Assembly (NCBI RefSeq): GCF_026625765.1
Contig: NZ_CP113062.1
Location: 2,728,001 to 2,792,000, forward strand
Direction: 5' to 3'
Source of the DNA: Frigoribacterium sp. SL97
GTDB lineage: Bacteria > Actinomycetota > Actinomycetes > Actinomycetales > Microbacteriaceae
DNA length: 64,000 bases
The translations under genes and the position numbers were made by a program. Within the stretch, counting starts at the first letter, position 1. Each line of letters opens with the position of its first letter. The notes beneath the pieces were generated by a model, which saw only the letters and a list, made by a program, of their open reading frames with translations, was not told where the DNA came from and ran no database searches. Below are positions 44,709-53,983 of this stretch, one piece after another.

Positions 44709-46709
44709 GTGGCGACAGCATACGAACCCAGAGTCGGGCGGATCCCCATCACGGGCCTCACCCCGACGACCCCCGACCGAGTGTTCCCGACGAAGGCCTT
44801 CTCCGGCGAGGTGGTCACCTTCGGGGCGACCGTCTTCCGCGAGGGCCACGACCTGATCGGGGCCGACCTCGTCACGATCGACCCCGAGGGCGCCGAGACC
44901 CGGCACCGGATGGTCGCCGGCATCCCCGGCACCGACCGGTGGACGGCCCAGGTACAGCTCGAGGTCGAGGGCGACTGGTCCTGGCAGGTCGAGGCCTACA
45001 CCGACGACTGGGCCACGTGGCTGCACGCGGCCGAGATCAAGGTGCCGGCCGGTCTCGACGTCGAGGTCACGTTCGCCCTCGGCAGTCGACTGCTGACCGA
45101 GGCCGTCGAGAACCACCCCGACACGACCCTGATCCGCGACGCGGCCAAGGCCCTCGCGAACCCCGCCCTCTCCCCCGCCTCGCGACTCCGCGTCGCCACT
45201 GATCCGCGCCTCGCCGCGGTCCTCCTGGTGACGCCGCTCGCGAGCCTCGTCACGCGCAGCGCCCCCGAGGCGCTCCGCGTCGAACGCAGCCGCGCCGGCC
45301 TCGGCAGCTGGTACGAGTTCTTCCCCCGCAGCGAGGGCGCCCGCAAGCAGGCCGACGGCACCTGGAAGAGCGGCACGTTCCGCACCGCGGCCCGCCGCCT
45401 GCCCTCGATCGCCCGCATGGGCTTCGACGTCGTGTACATCCCGCCCGTGCACCCGATCGGGACGACCTTCCGCAAGGGCCCGAACAACACGTTGACCGCG
45501 GGGCCGAACGATCCCGGATCGCCCTACGCGATCGGTTCGCCCGACGGCGGGCACGACGCGGTGCACCCCGACCTCGGCACGGTCGCCGACTTCCGCTGGT
45601 TCGTCGACGCGGCGAAGAACGCCGGTCTCGAACTCGCGCTCGACCTGGCCCTGCAGTGCTCGCCCGACCACCCCTGGGTCACCGAGCACCCCGAGTGGTT
45701 CACGACCCTGCCCGACGGGACGATCGCCTACGCCGAGAACCCGCCCAAGAAGTACCAGGACATCTACCCCCTGAACTTCGACAACGACTACGAGGGCGTC
45801 AGCCGCGAGGTGCTCCGCATCGTCCGTCACTGGATCGAACTCGGCGTCACGATCTTCCGGGTCGACAACCCGCACACGAAGCCCGTGCGCTTCTGGGAGT
45901 GGCTGCTGCACGAGATCCGGCAGACGAACCCCGAGGTCATCTTCCTCTCCGAGGCGTTCACGAAGCCGGCCATGATGCAGGCGTTGGCGCAGGTGGGGTT
46001 CCACCAGTCGTACACGTACTTCACCTGGCGCAACGAGAAGTGGGAGCTCGAGGAGTACCTCGACGAGCTGTCGAAGGAGACGAGCGCCTGGCTGCGCCCG
46101 AACTTCTTCGTCAACACGCACGACATCCTGACCCCCTACCTGCAGTTCGGCGGTCCCGCGGCCTACAAGATCCGTGCCGCTATCGCCGCGACGGCTTCGC
46201 CGACCTGGGGCGTCTACTCGGGCTACGAGCTCTTCGAGGACGTCGCCCGCCCGGGCAGCGAAGAGAACATCGACAACGAGAAGTACGAGTACAAGCCCCG
46301 TGACTGGGCCGCCGCCGAAGAGGCGGGGGCCTCGCTGGCGCCGTACCTGACGCAGCTCAACCGCATCCGCGCCTCCCACCCGGCCCTGCGCCAGCTGCGC
46401 AACCTCGAGATCCACTCGAGCGACGACGAGTCGATCCTCGTGTTCTCGAAGTACCTGTCCCGTGCGCACACCCGCAGCGGACGCGCCGACGGCATCATCG
46501 TCGTCGCCAACGTCGACCCGCACTCGGCGCGCGAGACGACCGTCCACCTCGACGTCACGAAGTTCGGCCTGCAGCCCGGTGGCACCTACACCGTCCGCGA
46601 CCTGATCACCGGTCAGTCGTGGACCTGGGGCGACGACAACTACGTCCGACTGGACGCCTTCGTCGAACCGGTGCACGTCCTCTCCGTCGACCTCAACCGA
46701 GCCCCGTAG
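44709..46709 (+). CDS. glgE: Alpha-1,4-glucan:maltose-1-phosphate maltosyltransferase
   Basis: Extends alpha-glucan chains using maltose-1-phosphate (GH13 subfamily 3). 666 residues from GTG 44709 (MATAYEPRVGRIPITGLTP); the longer frame is unsupported. Signatures: GSWYEFFPRSEGA, GFDVVYIPPVHPIGTTFRKGPNN, LALDLALQCSPDHPWV, nucleophile Asp in TIFRVDNPHTKPVRFW, acid Glu in IFLSEAFTKP and FFVNTHDILTPYLQ. glgB starts 10 bases after its stop. treS/pep2, which make maltose-1-phosphate, are not in the window. Confidence 0.96.
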   Translation: MATAYEPRVGRIPITGLTPTTPDRVFPTKAFSGEVVTFGATVFREGHDLIGADLVTIDPEGAETRHRMVAGIPGTDRWTAQVQLEVEGDWSWQVEAYTDDWATWLHAAEIKVPAGLDVEVTFALGSRLLTEAVENHPDTTLIRDAAKALANPALSPASRLRVATDPRLAAVLLVTPLASLVTRSAPEALRVERSRAGLGSWYEFFPRSEGARKQADGTWKSGTFRTAARRLPSIARMGFDVVYIPPVHPIGTTFRKGPNNTLTAGPNDPGSPYAIGSPDGGHDAVHPDLGTVADFRWFVDAAKNAGLELALDLALQCSPDHPWVTEHPEWFTTLPDGTIAYAENPPKKYQDIYPLNFDNDYEGVSREVLRIVRHWIELGVTIFRVDNPHTKPVRFWEWLLHEIRQTNPEVIFLSEAFTKPAMMQALAQVGFHQSYTYFTWRNEKWELEEYLDELSKETSAWLRPNFFVNTHDILTPYLQFGGPAAYKIRAAIAATASPTWGVYSGYELFEDVARPGSEENIDNEKYEYKPRDWAAAEEAGASLAPYLTQLNRIRASHPALRQLRNLEIHSSDDESILVFSKYLSRAHTRSGRADGIIVVANVDPHSARETTVHLDVTKFGLQPGGTYTVRDLITGQSWTWGDDNYVRLDAFVEPVHVLSVDLNRAP

Positions 46710-46719
46710 GAGCGACCCG

Positions 46720-48900
46720 ATGACCACCACTCCCCCGACCGAGCCCGACACCTCCTTCGCCCTGGGCGACGACGAGGTCTTCTCGGCCGCCAACGGCACC
46801 CACGGCCACCCGCACGCCGTCCTGGGTGCCCACCCCCGCGGCGGTCGCACCGCCGTCCGCGTCGTCCGACCGCTGGCCGACACCGTCACCGTGACCGGCG
46901 CCTCCGGGTCGTCCTTCGCCCTCGAGCACGTGGCCCACGGCCTCTGGCAGGGCGTCACGAACGAGCCCGTGGGCGCCTACACCGTCGAGGCGACCTACGA
47001 AGGAGGCGCGGCGTGGGTCTCGGACGACCCCTACCGCTTCGCCCCCACCGTCACCGAGTTCGACCTGTACCTCTTCGGAGAGGGCCGCCACGAGCAGCTC
47101 TGGAAGATGCTCGGCAGCCACGTCCGCGAGCACGAGGGCGTGACCGGCACCTCCTTCGCCGTCTGGGCGCCGCACGCCCGCGCCGTCCGCGTCAAGGGCG
47201 ACCTCAACGGCTGGGACGGCGAGCGGCACGCGATGCGCCGCCTCGACGGCAACGGCGTCTGGGAGCTCTTCGTGCCCGGCGTCACGGACGGGATCTACAA
47301 GTACGAGGTGCTCACGCCCGACGACGTCTGGGTCGAGCGCGCCGACCCCATGGCGCGCACCTCCGAGGTGCCGCCGCTCACCGGGTCCGTCGTCACGAAG
47401 GCCGCCCACGCCTGGGCCGACGACGCCTGGATGACCGCCCGGGCCGAGAACGACGTCCACTCCGGACCGATGAGCGTGTACGAGCTGCACGTCGGCTCCT
47501 GGCGGCCGGGCCTGAACTACCGCGAACTCGCCGACCAGCTCATCGAGTACGTCGGCGAGCTCGGGTTCACCCACGTCGAGTTCATGCCGCTCGCCGAGCA
47601 CCCCTTCGGCGGCTCCTGGGGCTACCAGGTCACCGGTTACTACGCCGTGACCAGCCGTTTCGGCAGCCCGGACGACCTGCGCTACCTGATCGACCGCCTG
47701 CACCAGGCCGGGATCGGCGTCATCATGGACTGGGTGCCCGGGCACTTCCCGAAGGACGAGTGGGCCCTCGCGAAGTTCGACGGTCGCGCCGTCTACGAGC
47801 ACTCCGACCCCCGCCGCGGCGAGCAGCCCGACTGGGGCACGTTGGTCTTCAACTTCGGCGACTCGCAGGTGCGCAACTTCCTCGTCTCGAACGCGCTGTA
47901 CTGGCTCGAGGAGTTCCACATCGACGGGCTGCGCGTCGACGCCGTCGCCTCGATGCTCTACCTCGACTACAGCCGCAACGAGGGCGAGTGGTTGCCGAAC
48001 GAGTTCGGCGGGCGCGAGAACCTCGAGGCGATCAGCTTCTTGCAAGAGGCGAACGCGACGGCGTACAAGCGCCACCCCGGCATCGTCATGATCGCCGAAG
48101 AGAGCACGAGCTGGCCCGGCGTCACCCGCCCGACCAGCGAGGGCGGCCTGGGCTTCGGCCTCAAGTGGAACATGGGCTGGATGCACGACACCCTCGGCTA
48201 CGTCGCCGAGGACCCGCTCTACCGCTCGCACCACCACGGCGAGATCACGTTCTCGTTCGTCTACGCGTTCAGCGAGAACTTCATGCTGCCGATCAGCCAC
48301 GACGAAGTCGTGCACGGCAAGGGGTCCCTGCTCAACAAGATGCCCGGCGACGAGTGGCAGAAGCTCGCCAACGTGCGGGCCTACCTCGCCTACATGTGGG
48401 GCCACCCCGGCAAGCAGCTGCTCTTCATGGGCAGCGAGTTCGGCCAGCCCGGCGAGTGGAGCGAAGAACGAGGGCTCGACTGGTGGATCCTCGACCAGCC
48501 CGCCCACCAGGGGCTCCACGGCCTGGTGGCCCGCCTCAACGAGGTCTACCGCGACGAGCCGGCTCTCTGGGCGCACGACTTCGACACCGACGGCTTCGAG
48601 TGGATCGACGGCGGTGCCGCGCAGCACAGCGTCGTGGCCTTCATGCGCAAGTCCGGCTCGGGCGAGTCGATCGCCGTCCTGGCGAACTTCTCGGGCGAAC
48701 CGGTGCACATGCGCTTCGGCCTGCCCGAGGCCGGTCGCTGGGACGAGATCCTCAACACCGACGCCGAGGTCTACGGCGGTTCGGGCGTGGGCAACTTCGG
48801 CGGAGTCACCGCCACCGACGAGCCCTGGGCCGGTCGCCCCGCGGCCGCCGACGTCCAGCTGCCGCCGCTCGGGGTCGTCTGGCTCAAGCTGCGCCGCTGA
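46720..48900 (+). CDS. glgB: 1,4-alpha-glucan branching enzyme
   Basis: Introduces alpha-1,6 branches into glucan made by GlgE. 726 residues with N-terminal N1 domain (HPHAVLGAHPRGGRTAVRVV), CBM48 (TSFAVWAPHARAVRVKGDLNGWDG) and GH13 barrel: FMPLAEHPFGGSWGYQVTGYYA, the nucleophile Asp in IDGLRVDAVASMLYLDYSR, Glu in MIAEESTSWPGV and the third Asp in LPISHDEVVHGKGSL. ATG 46720 has TAGGAG eight bases before it. Residues YEGGAAW are encoded by a dispersed 11-mer (47001-47011). Confidence 0.97.
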   Translation: MTTTPPTEPDTSFALGDDEVFSAANGTHGHPHAVLGAHPRGGRTAVRVVRPLADTVTVTGASGSSFALEHVAHGLWQGVTNEPVGAYTVEATYEGGAAWVSDDPYRFAPTVTEFDLYLFGEGRHEQLWKMLGSHVREHEGVTGTSFAVWAPHARAVRVKGDLNGWDGERHAMRRLDGNGVWELFVPGVTDGIYKYEVLTPDDVWVERADPMARTSEVPPLTGSVVTKAAHAWADDAWMTARAENDVHSGPMSVYELHVGSWRPGLNYRELADQLIEYVGELGFTHVEFMPLAEHPFGGSWGYQVTGYYAVTSRFGSPDDLRYLIDRLHQAGIGVIMDWVPGHFPKDEWALAKFDGRAVYEHSDPRRGEQPDWGTLVFNFGDSQVRNFLVSNALYWLEEFHIDGLRVDAVASMLYLDYSRNEGEWLPNEFGGRENLEAISFLQEANATAYKRHPGIVMIAEESTSWPGVTRPTSEGGLGFGLKWNMGWMHDTLGYVAEDPLYRSHHHGEITFSFVYAFSENFMLPISHDEVVHGKGSLLNKMPGDEWQKLANVRAYLAYMWGHPGKQLLFMGSEFGQPGEWSEERGLDWWILDQPAHQGLHGLVARLNEVYRDEPALWAHDFDTDGFEWIDGGAAQHSVVAFMRKSGSGESIAVLANFSGEPVHMRFGLPEAGRWDEILNTDAEVYGGSGVGNFGGVTATDEPWAGRPAAADVQLPPLGVVWLKLRR
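47001..47011 (+). repeat. Dispersed 11-mer inside glgB
   Basis: AGGAGGCGCGG read as GGAA on the coding strand, in the linker between N1 and CBM48 domains. Confidence 0.85.
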
Positions 48901-48916
48901 TCCGACGCCGACACAC

Positions 48917-48958
48917 GACGGAACCCCCGCGCCCCTTCCGGGTCGCGGGGGTTCCGTC
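48917..48958. terminator. Bidirectional terminator between glgB and the thioredoxin-like gene
   Basis: Perfect 15-base-pair stem GACGGAACCCCCGCG / CGCGGGGGTTCCGTC with a 12-base loop, between convergent genes. Confidence 0.85.
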
Positions 48959-48966
48959 ATCCGTGC

Positions 48967-48977
48967 AGGAGGCGCGG
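48967..48977 (+). repeat. Dispersed 11-mer at the 3' end of the thioredoxin-like gene
   Basis: AGGAGGCGCGG directly after the terminator and adjoining the stop codon of the minus-strand gene. Confidence 0.9.
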
Positions 48978-48978
48978 C

Positions 48979-49986
48979 TCAGTACAGCAGCATCGCCAGA
49001 CGACGACGGGCGGTCGCCACCCGGGGGTCGTCCACCCCGACGATCTCGAAGTACTCGAGCAGGCGGGCCCGGGCGGCGTCACGGCCGTGGGGGTCGAGCG
49101 ACGGGAAGACGGTCAGCACGCGGTCGAAGGCGTCGTCGATGTGCCCCCCGCTGAGGTCGAGGTCGGCCACGTCGAGCTGGGCGTCGAGGTCGGTGGGGGC
49201 GGCGGCGGCCGCCGCACGGACGTCGGACAGCGACGCCCCCTGCAGCCGCTCGAGCAGTGAGACCTGGGCGAGGCCCGCCACGGCGAGCTGGTCACGAGGG
49301 TCCTGCGCGATGGCGGTCTTGTAGGCCGTGATGGCCGCGGCGTAGTCGCCCCGGTCGATCGCGTCGTAAGCGTCCTGGTGGTGCGGAGGCAGCGGTTCCG
49401 GCTCGGGCTCGACCTCGTCGGCCTCGCCCACCGGGGCGCCGTCGACGACCGCCGTGCCGGTCACGCCGTTCTGCGCGGCCAGCTCGAGCACCTGCTCGAA
49501 GACGTCGCGGACCTGGGCCTCGGGCAGGGCCCCCACGAAGAGCTGGACGGGACGACCGCCGATCACGGCGGCGACCGCCGGGATCGACTGCGCCTGGAAG
49601 GCCTGCGTCAGCTGGGGGTTGGCGTCGACGTCGACCTTCACGAGCAGCAGGCGGCCGGCGTACTCGCCGACCAGCTTGTCGAGGACGGGCGACAGCTGCT
49701 TGCACGGGCCGCACCATTCCGCCCACAGGTCGACGATCACGGGGACGGTGTTGCTGATCTCGAGGACCTGCGTGAAGGTGGCGTCGGTCGCGTCGAGCAC
49801 GAGGCCCGGCACCGCGACCTGACCGGCGGACGGGGCCGGGACGCCACCCGCGCCTCCTGCGGGCGCACCGTCGACGGGCGCCCCGGCGGACGGACCCGCC
49901 GGGGCGGGGGCCGGCGGACGGTTGACGAGCGACGAGAGGTCGACGGCGCCGCGGAGACCGGCGGGGACGGGAGGGAGGTTGGTCAT
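48979..49986 (-). CDS. Thioredoxin-TPR co-chaperone (YbbN/CnoX-like)
   Basis: 335 residues. A low-complexity Ala/Pro/Gly N-terminal 65 residues precedes a thioredoxin domain with the active site WAEWCGPCKQL, then VDVDANPQLTQAFQAQSIPAVAAVIGG, and a C-terminal region of TPR-like helices (DAYDAIDRGDYAAAITAYKTAIAQDP ... AQLDVADLDLSGGHIDDAFDRVL). This arrangement is that of CnoX/YbbN, which protects proteins under oxidative stress. The start overlaps the upstream gene's end as ATGA. A dispersed 11-mer in the N-terminal linker (49848-49858) reads AGGAGG. Confidence 0.9.
   Translation of the reverse strand: MTNLPPVPAGLRGAVDLSSLVNRPPAPAPAGPSAGAPVDGAPAGGAGGVPAPSAGQVAVPGLVLDATDATFTQVLEISNTVPVIVDLWAEWCGPCKQLSPVLDKLVGEYAGRLLLVKVDVDANPQLTQAFQAQSIPAVAAVIGGRPVQLFVGALPEAQVRDVFEQVLELAAQNGVTGTAVVDGAPVGEADEVEPEPEPLPPHHQDAYDAIDRGDYAAAITAYKTAIAQDPRDQLAVAGLAQVSLLERLQGASLSDVRAAAAAAPTDLDAQLDVADLDLSGGHIDDAFDRVLTVFPSLDPHGRDAARARLLEYFEIVGVDDPRVATARRRLAMLLY
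49848..49858 (-). repeat. Dispersed 11-mer in the thioredoxin-like protein linker
   Basis: CCGCGCCTCCT on the plus strand; coding-strand reading PAGGAGG in the Ala/Pro/Gly linker. Confidence 0.9.
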
Positions 49987-51785
49987 GGCAGCTCCTTGGC
50001 AGAGGTGAGGGCCTGGCTGAAACCGAGCAGGACGATGGGGTCGTCGCTGCCGACGGGCGGGACGGAGAACAAGAGCTCGACGCCGTAGGTCGCCTCGATG
50101 CCCTTCGACGACTCGTCGAGCCCCAGCAGGGTCTTGACGGTGCCCTCGGGGTTGACCTTGGCACCCGTGGCCGTCGGCTTGACGGTCTCGATCTCGTTCA
50201 ACGCGACCGAGACGATGGCACCGGCGTCGTTCGTGGCGAAGGCGACGGGGGTCTCGTCGTCGGCCTGGGACGTGTAGTCGATGGACGCCGTGGTGGGCAG
50301 GGCCGCACGCTTCGCGTCCTTGTAGGCCTTGCCGATCTTCTCACGCAGCGTGTCGCCCTCGGTCTGGAACTGGGCGGCGTACTGGCTCTCGTCGCCGTTG
50401 CGAAGGATGTCGCCGTAGGCCTCGGCCAGCTGGTCGGGCTGCAGCGTGAGCAGCTTGACGTCGGGCGAGAGCCGGGCGGCGCCGATCGAGGCGGGTGCGA
50501 CGGTCAACGGGGTCTGCGTCTGCAGGCTGACCGCGTACTCGACCTTGTACGGGTCGCGGGCGCTCTCTTGCTCGAGGGTGAGGGCGACGGGCGCCACGCT
50601 CGCGTCGGCGTCCTGCACGACGACGAACGCCGAGCGCGGCCACGAGTCGGCCTGCTGCGGCAGCGTCAGCGTGACGGTGCCCGTGGGGATCGCCAGGGGC
50701 GCGGCGGCGGCAGCGTCCTTGGAACGGATGGTGTAGTTCGCCTGACGCTGCTCGAGGGCCGGACCCGTGAAACGGGTGGCCGCGAGGTCGGCGTTCAGCG
50801 ATGCGTCGGCCTCGGTCGCCGTGGCCGAGATGCGTTCGACGATGCGCTTCGCCTGGGCGACGCTGATCACCGGGGGCTGCAGCGCGTTGCCCTGGTCGCC
50901 GGAGTCCGTGCCGTCGGTCGAGGTGGGCGTCGGGGTCGGCGTGGACGAGTCGGAACCCGCCGCCGGCGCCTGCTGCGGCCAGTAGTCGGCGGTGCACGCC
51001 GACAGGGCGAGCGAGGAGACCAGCACGATCGGCGCCACGGCGGCGAACCGACGGATGCCGCGGGCACGACCGCGGCCGGGCGCCAGGGTCTCGGTGCCGG
51101 CGGCGTCGAGCGCCTTGACCGCCTTGCGACCGGCCCGACGCGACAGGCGGGGTCGCTTCCCGTCACCCGAGCGCCGACGGGGGCCACGCGTCCGGCGGTG
51201 GTGCAGGATCGCCCAGACGTACAGGCCGATGCCGATCAGCAGGACCACGAGCCCACCGACGATCAGCGGCCCGGCCAGGGGCGTCGCGGTCGAGAGCGGC
51301 CAGGTGATGCGGACGTCGGACGGGGCGGGCTGGCTGCCGTCCGAGACGATGAGGAGGGAGACGTCGTCGGGCGCGTCGAGCGAGAAGGTGAGGTCGTTGC
51401 CCGCGAACTGGTCGAACCAGAGGTCGGAGTCCGTCGGGTCGGGCACCTCGGTGGTGTCGCCGGCGACCGTGCGGCTGACGAGCCGACCGGACGCCTCGTC
51501 GTACTCGACCTCGTTGTAGCTGGCGTCGCCGACCCACCCGAGGACGTCCGACGTGCGGCCGTAGGCGGCGAAGGCGGTGTCGCCGCCCGACACCGAGACC
51601 GTCTGACGCCCGTCGCGGCCGTGCAGCGCCGAGGCCGGGACGACCGTGACGGTCGCGTCGGAGTCGGCGGTGTCGACCTGGGACGACACGCTCGGCGGCG
51701 GTGCGAAGACGGTGCGCTGGGCGAAGCCCAACGCCACCATCACCGCCGCCAGGACGACGACGACGACTGCGACGATGAAACGCAC
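49983..51785 (-). CDS. Large membrane protein with internal lipobox-like site, function unknown
   Basis: 600 residues from GTG 51785, chosen for its GGAGGGAG six bases upstream; ATG 51809 is possible. Helix 1 at residues 2-22, an extracellular beta-rich segment (DLWFDQFAGNDLTFSLDAPDD), helix 2 at about 170-195, a strongly basic stretch (RRTRGPRRRSGDGKRPRLSRRAGRK), then a third hydrophobic segment VAPIVLVSSLALSACTADYWP, which looks like a lipoprotein signal with Cys264, and a C-terminal domain of about 330 residues with repeated LxL/PTGTVTLTLPQQ patterns. It appears to be a membrane protein joined to a lipoprotein. It is coupled to the thioredoxin-like gene downstream, and no known function is recognised. 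Confidence 0.75.
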   Translation of the reverse strand: MRFIVAVVVVVLAAVMVALGFAQRTVFAPPPSVSSQVDTADSDATVTVVPASALHGRDGRQTVSVSGGDTAFAAYGRTSDVLGWVGDASYNEVEYDEASGRLVSRTVAGDTTEVPDPTDSDLWFDQFAGNDLTFSLDAPDDVSLLIVSDGSQPAPSDVRITWPLSTATPLAGPLIVGGLVVLLIGIGLYVWAILHHRRTRGPRRRSGDGKRPRLSRRAGRKAVKALDAAGTETLAPGRGRARGIRRFAAVAPIVLVSSLALSACTADYWPQQAPAAGSDSSTPTPTPTSTDGTDSGDQGNALQPPVISVAQAKRIVERISATATEADASLNADLAATRFTGPALEQRQANYTIRSKDAAAAAPLAIPTGTVTLTLPQQADSWPRSAFVVVQDADASVAPVALTLEQESARDPYKVEYAVSLQTQTPLTVAPASIGAARLSPDVKLLTLQPDQLAEAYGDILRNGDESQYAAQFQTEGDTLREKIGKAYKDAKRAALPTTASIDYTSQADDETPVAFATNDAGAIVSVALNEIETVKPTATGAKVNPEGTVKTLLGLDESSKGIEATYGVELLFSVPPVGSDDPIVLLGFSQALTSAKELP

Positions 51786-52026
51786 GTTTCTCTCCCTCCG
51801 AGCCACCATCCCGGTCGGGGCGCCAGGAACCGTCGTGGTCGACGACGGGCCTCGCACGAGCCTGGCCAGGGGGCCGGGCGCGGCAGCAGAATTTAAGATG
51901 GCTCAGCGTATCCGACGAGGCTGAGAGGCACCTAACCCGTGGATCGGGGTCCGTCGAGGGCCTCCCACTAGCATCGTGTCGCGGGCCGCGCTCCCCTGGT
52001 CCGAACCCTGCATCGAAGGAGACACC

Positions 52027-53910
52027 GTGGCTGCTGACGAAGCCGATTTCGGCATCGAACTCCGGGGCTACCGCAAGGACGAGGTCGACCGCGTGCTCGG
52101 CGACCTGCGGCGGGAGCTCATCAAGGCCAACGCCGACCGGGCCGACCGGGCGAGCGAGGTCGCGTTCCTCCAGCAGCGGGTGGACGAGATCCGTGCCGAG
52201 CTCGAAGAGGCCGGCACCCCCACGTACTCCGGTCTCGGCAGCAAGCTCGAGCAGACCCTGCGTCTGGCCGAACAGCAGTCCACCCTGGTGATCAGCCAGG
52301 CCGACATCGACGCCGAGGCCCTGCGCTCGTCCTCGACGGCCGAGGCGAAGCGCCTGCTGGACGACGCGAGCGAACGGGCCACGTCCGTGCTCGACGACGC
52401 CCGGGGCCGCGCCGCGGCGCAGGTCGCCGAGTCCACCGCCGACGCCGACCGTCTGGTCGCACGCGCCAAGGCCGAAGCACGCGACCTGCTGCAAGAGGCC
52501 CAGCGCGACGCCATCTCGATCCGCGGCTCGTCCGCCACCGAGGCGGCCCAGAACGTCTCGACGGCTCGACGCGAGGCAGCCGCGCTGCGTGCCGAGGTCG
52601 AGCACGAAGTCGCCGAGCAGCGGGCCGCCGTCGCCCGCGACCTCGCCGAGGCCCGCGACGAGGCCGACACCCTCGCCGCCGACACGCGCGAGGCCCGAGC
52701 CGTCTTCGAGAGCGACTCCGGGCGGCATCGCGCCGACCTCGAGCGCGAGGGCGTCACCGTCCGCGCCGAGCTGGCCCGACTCGACGAGACCACCCGCGCC
52801 GACCTCGACGCCGAGGTCGGCGCCCGCCGCGCCGAACTCGACCGCGAGATCACGGCCGCCCGCGCCGAGCTGGCCGACGACGTCGCGGCCCAGCGCGCCG
52901 AACTCGAACGCGACGTCGCCGCGGCCCGTGCCGAGCTCGCCCACGAGGTCGCCGAGACCCGCGCGCTCCTCGCCCGCGACGTCGACGCCACCCGTGCCGA
53001 CCTCACCGACGAGGTCGAATCCACCCGGGTCGAGCTCGAGCGCGAGATCGCGACCGGTCGTGACCGCCTCGCGGCCGAGATCGCACAGGCCCGTGCCGAA
53101 CTCGAGAAAGAGGTCGGCGACGCCCGCACCGAGCTCGACCGCGAGACCCGGCGCCGGCGCGACGAACTCGACCTCGCCGAGACCACGTCACGCGAACGCA
53201 TCGCGCGCATCACCGTCGAGACCGACGAGCGCCTCACCCGCGAGAGCGAGGCGCAGGCCGACCGTCTCGCCCGCGAGGACGCCGACCGGCGGGCCGAACT
53301 CGCGACCGAGATCGAGCAGGCACGCGCCGAACTCGCCGCCGAGACCGTCGAGGCCCGCGCCGCCCTGGCGGACGAGACCGAGGCCCAGCGCGCCCGCCTG
53401 GCCGCCGACGACGTCCGGGTCCGCGCCGGGCTCGAGGCCGACCGCGAACGGGCCGTCGCCGACCTGCGCCGCGACGTCGACCAGGGGCGCGCCGACCTCG
53501 AGGTCGAGCTGCTGGCCCGTCGCGACGAGGCCGAGGTCGAGCTCACGCAGCGACACCAGCACGCCGTCGCCGAGACCCAGGAGCTGCTCGACGCGGCGGC
53601 CGAGCAGCTCGCCGAGGCCACCCGTCGTGCCACCGAGGTCCGGCGCGAGGCCGACGACCTCGAACGCACCGCGCTCGAGTACGCCCGCACCACCCGGACG
53701 GACGCCGACGAGACGGCCCACGAGGTGCTCACCAACGCCGACGAACGCTCACGGTCGATCCTGGCCGATGCCCAGCAGCGGGCCGACGACCTCATCGGCG
53801 ACGCCGAAGAACGCCTGGCCGAGATCACGGCCGAACGCGACGCCGTCGCGGAGTACTTCGAGAACCTGCGTGGCATGATCGGACAAGTCGGCGGCGGTAC
53901 GTCAGAGTAG
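52027..53910 (+). CDS. Long coiled-coil DivIVA-like cytoskeletal protein with 26 hendecad repeats
   Basis: 627 residues from GTG 52027, preceded by AAGGAG. The N-terminus FGIELRGYRKDEVDRVLGDLRRELI matches the DivIVA membrane-targeting motif (RGYxxDEVD). Nearly all the rest is Glu/Arg/Ala coiled coil with almost no proline. Residues 224-509 (bases 52696-53553) consist of 26 consecutive 11-residue units with consensus RAEL-xx-(E/D)V-xxx. Hendecad coiled coils form straight rods; Streptomyces Scy and FilP have comparable architecture and organise polar growth. A role in tip growth, wall synthesis or cell shape is inferred. It is divergent from the membrane protein and upstream of the AI-2E-type gene. 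Confidence 0.85.
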   Translation: MAADEADFGIELRGYRKDEVDRVLGDLRRELIKANADRADRASEVAFLQQRVDEIRAELEEAGTPTYSGLGSKLEQTLRLAEQQSTLVISQADIDAEALRSSSTAEAKRLLDDASERATSVLDDARGRAAAQVAESTADADRLVARAKAEARDLLQEAQRDAISIRGSSATEAAQNVSTARREAAALRAEVEHEVAEQRAAVARDLAEARDEADTLAADTREARAVFESDSGRHRADLEREGVTVRAELARLDETTRADLDAEVGARRAELDREITAARAELADDVAAQRAELERDVAAARAELAHEVAETRALLARDVDATRADLTDEVESTRVELEREIATGRDRLAAEIAQARAELEKEVGDARTELDRETRRRRDELDLAETTSRERIARITVETDERLTRESEAQADRLAREDADRRAELATEIEQARAELAAETVEARAALADETEAQRARLAADDVRVRAGLEADRERAVADLRRDVDQGRADLEVELLARRDEAEVELTQRHQHAVAETQELLDAAAEQLAEATRRATEVRREADDLERTALEYARTTRTDADETAHEVLTNADERSRSILADAQQRADDLIGDAEERLAEITAERDAVAEYFENLRGMIGQVGGGTSE

Positions 53911-53983
53911 GGCGACAGGCCGTGTCGGGCAGTCGGTGCCGCCGTGACCTCGACCGGCCCGTGCCGTCGACAGGAGCCCGCCC

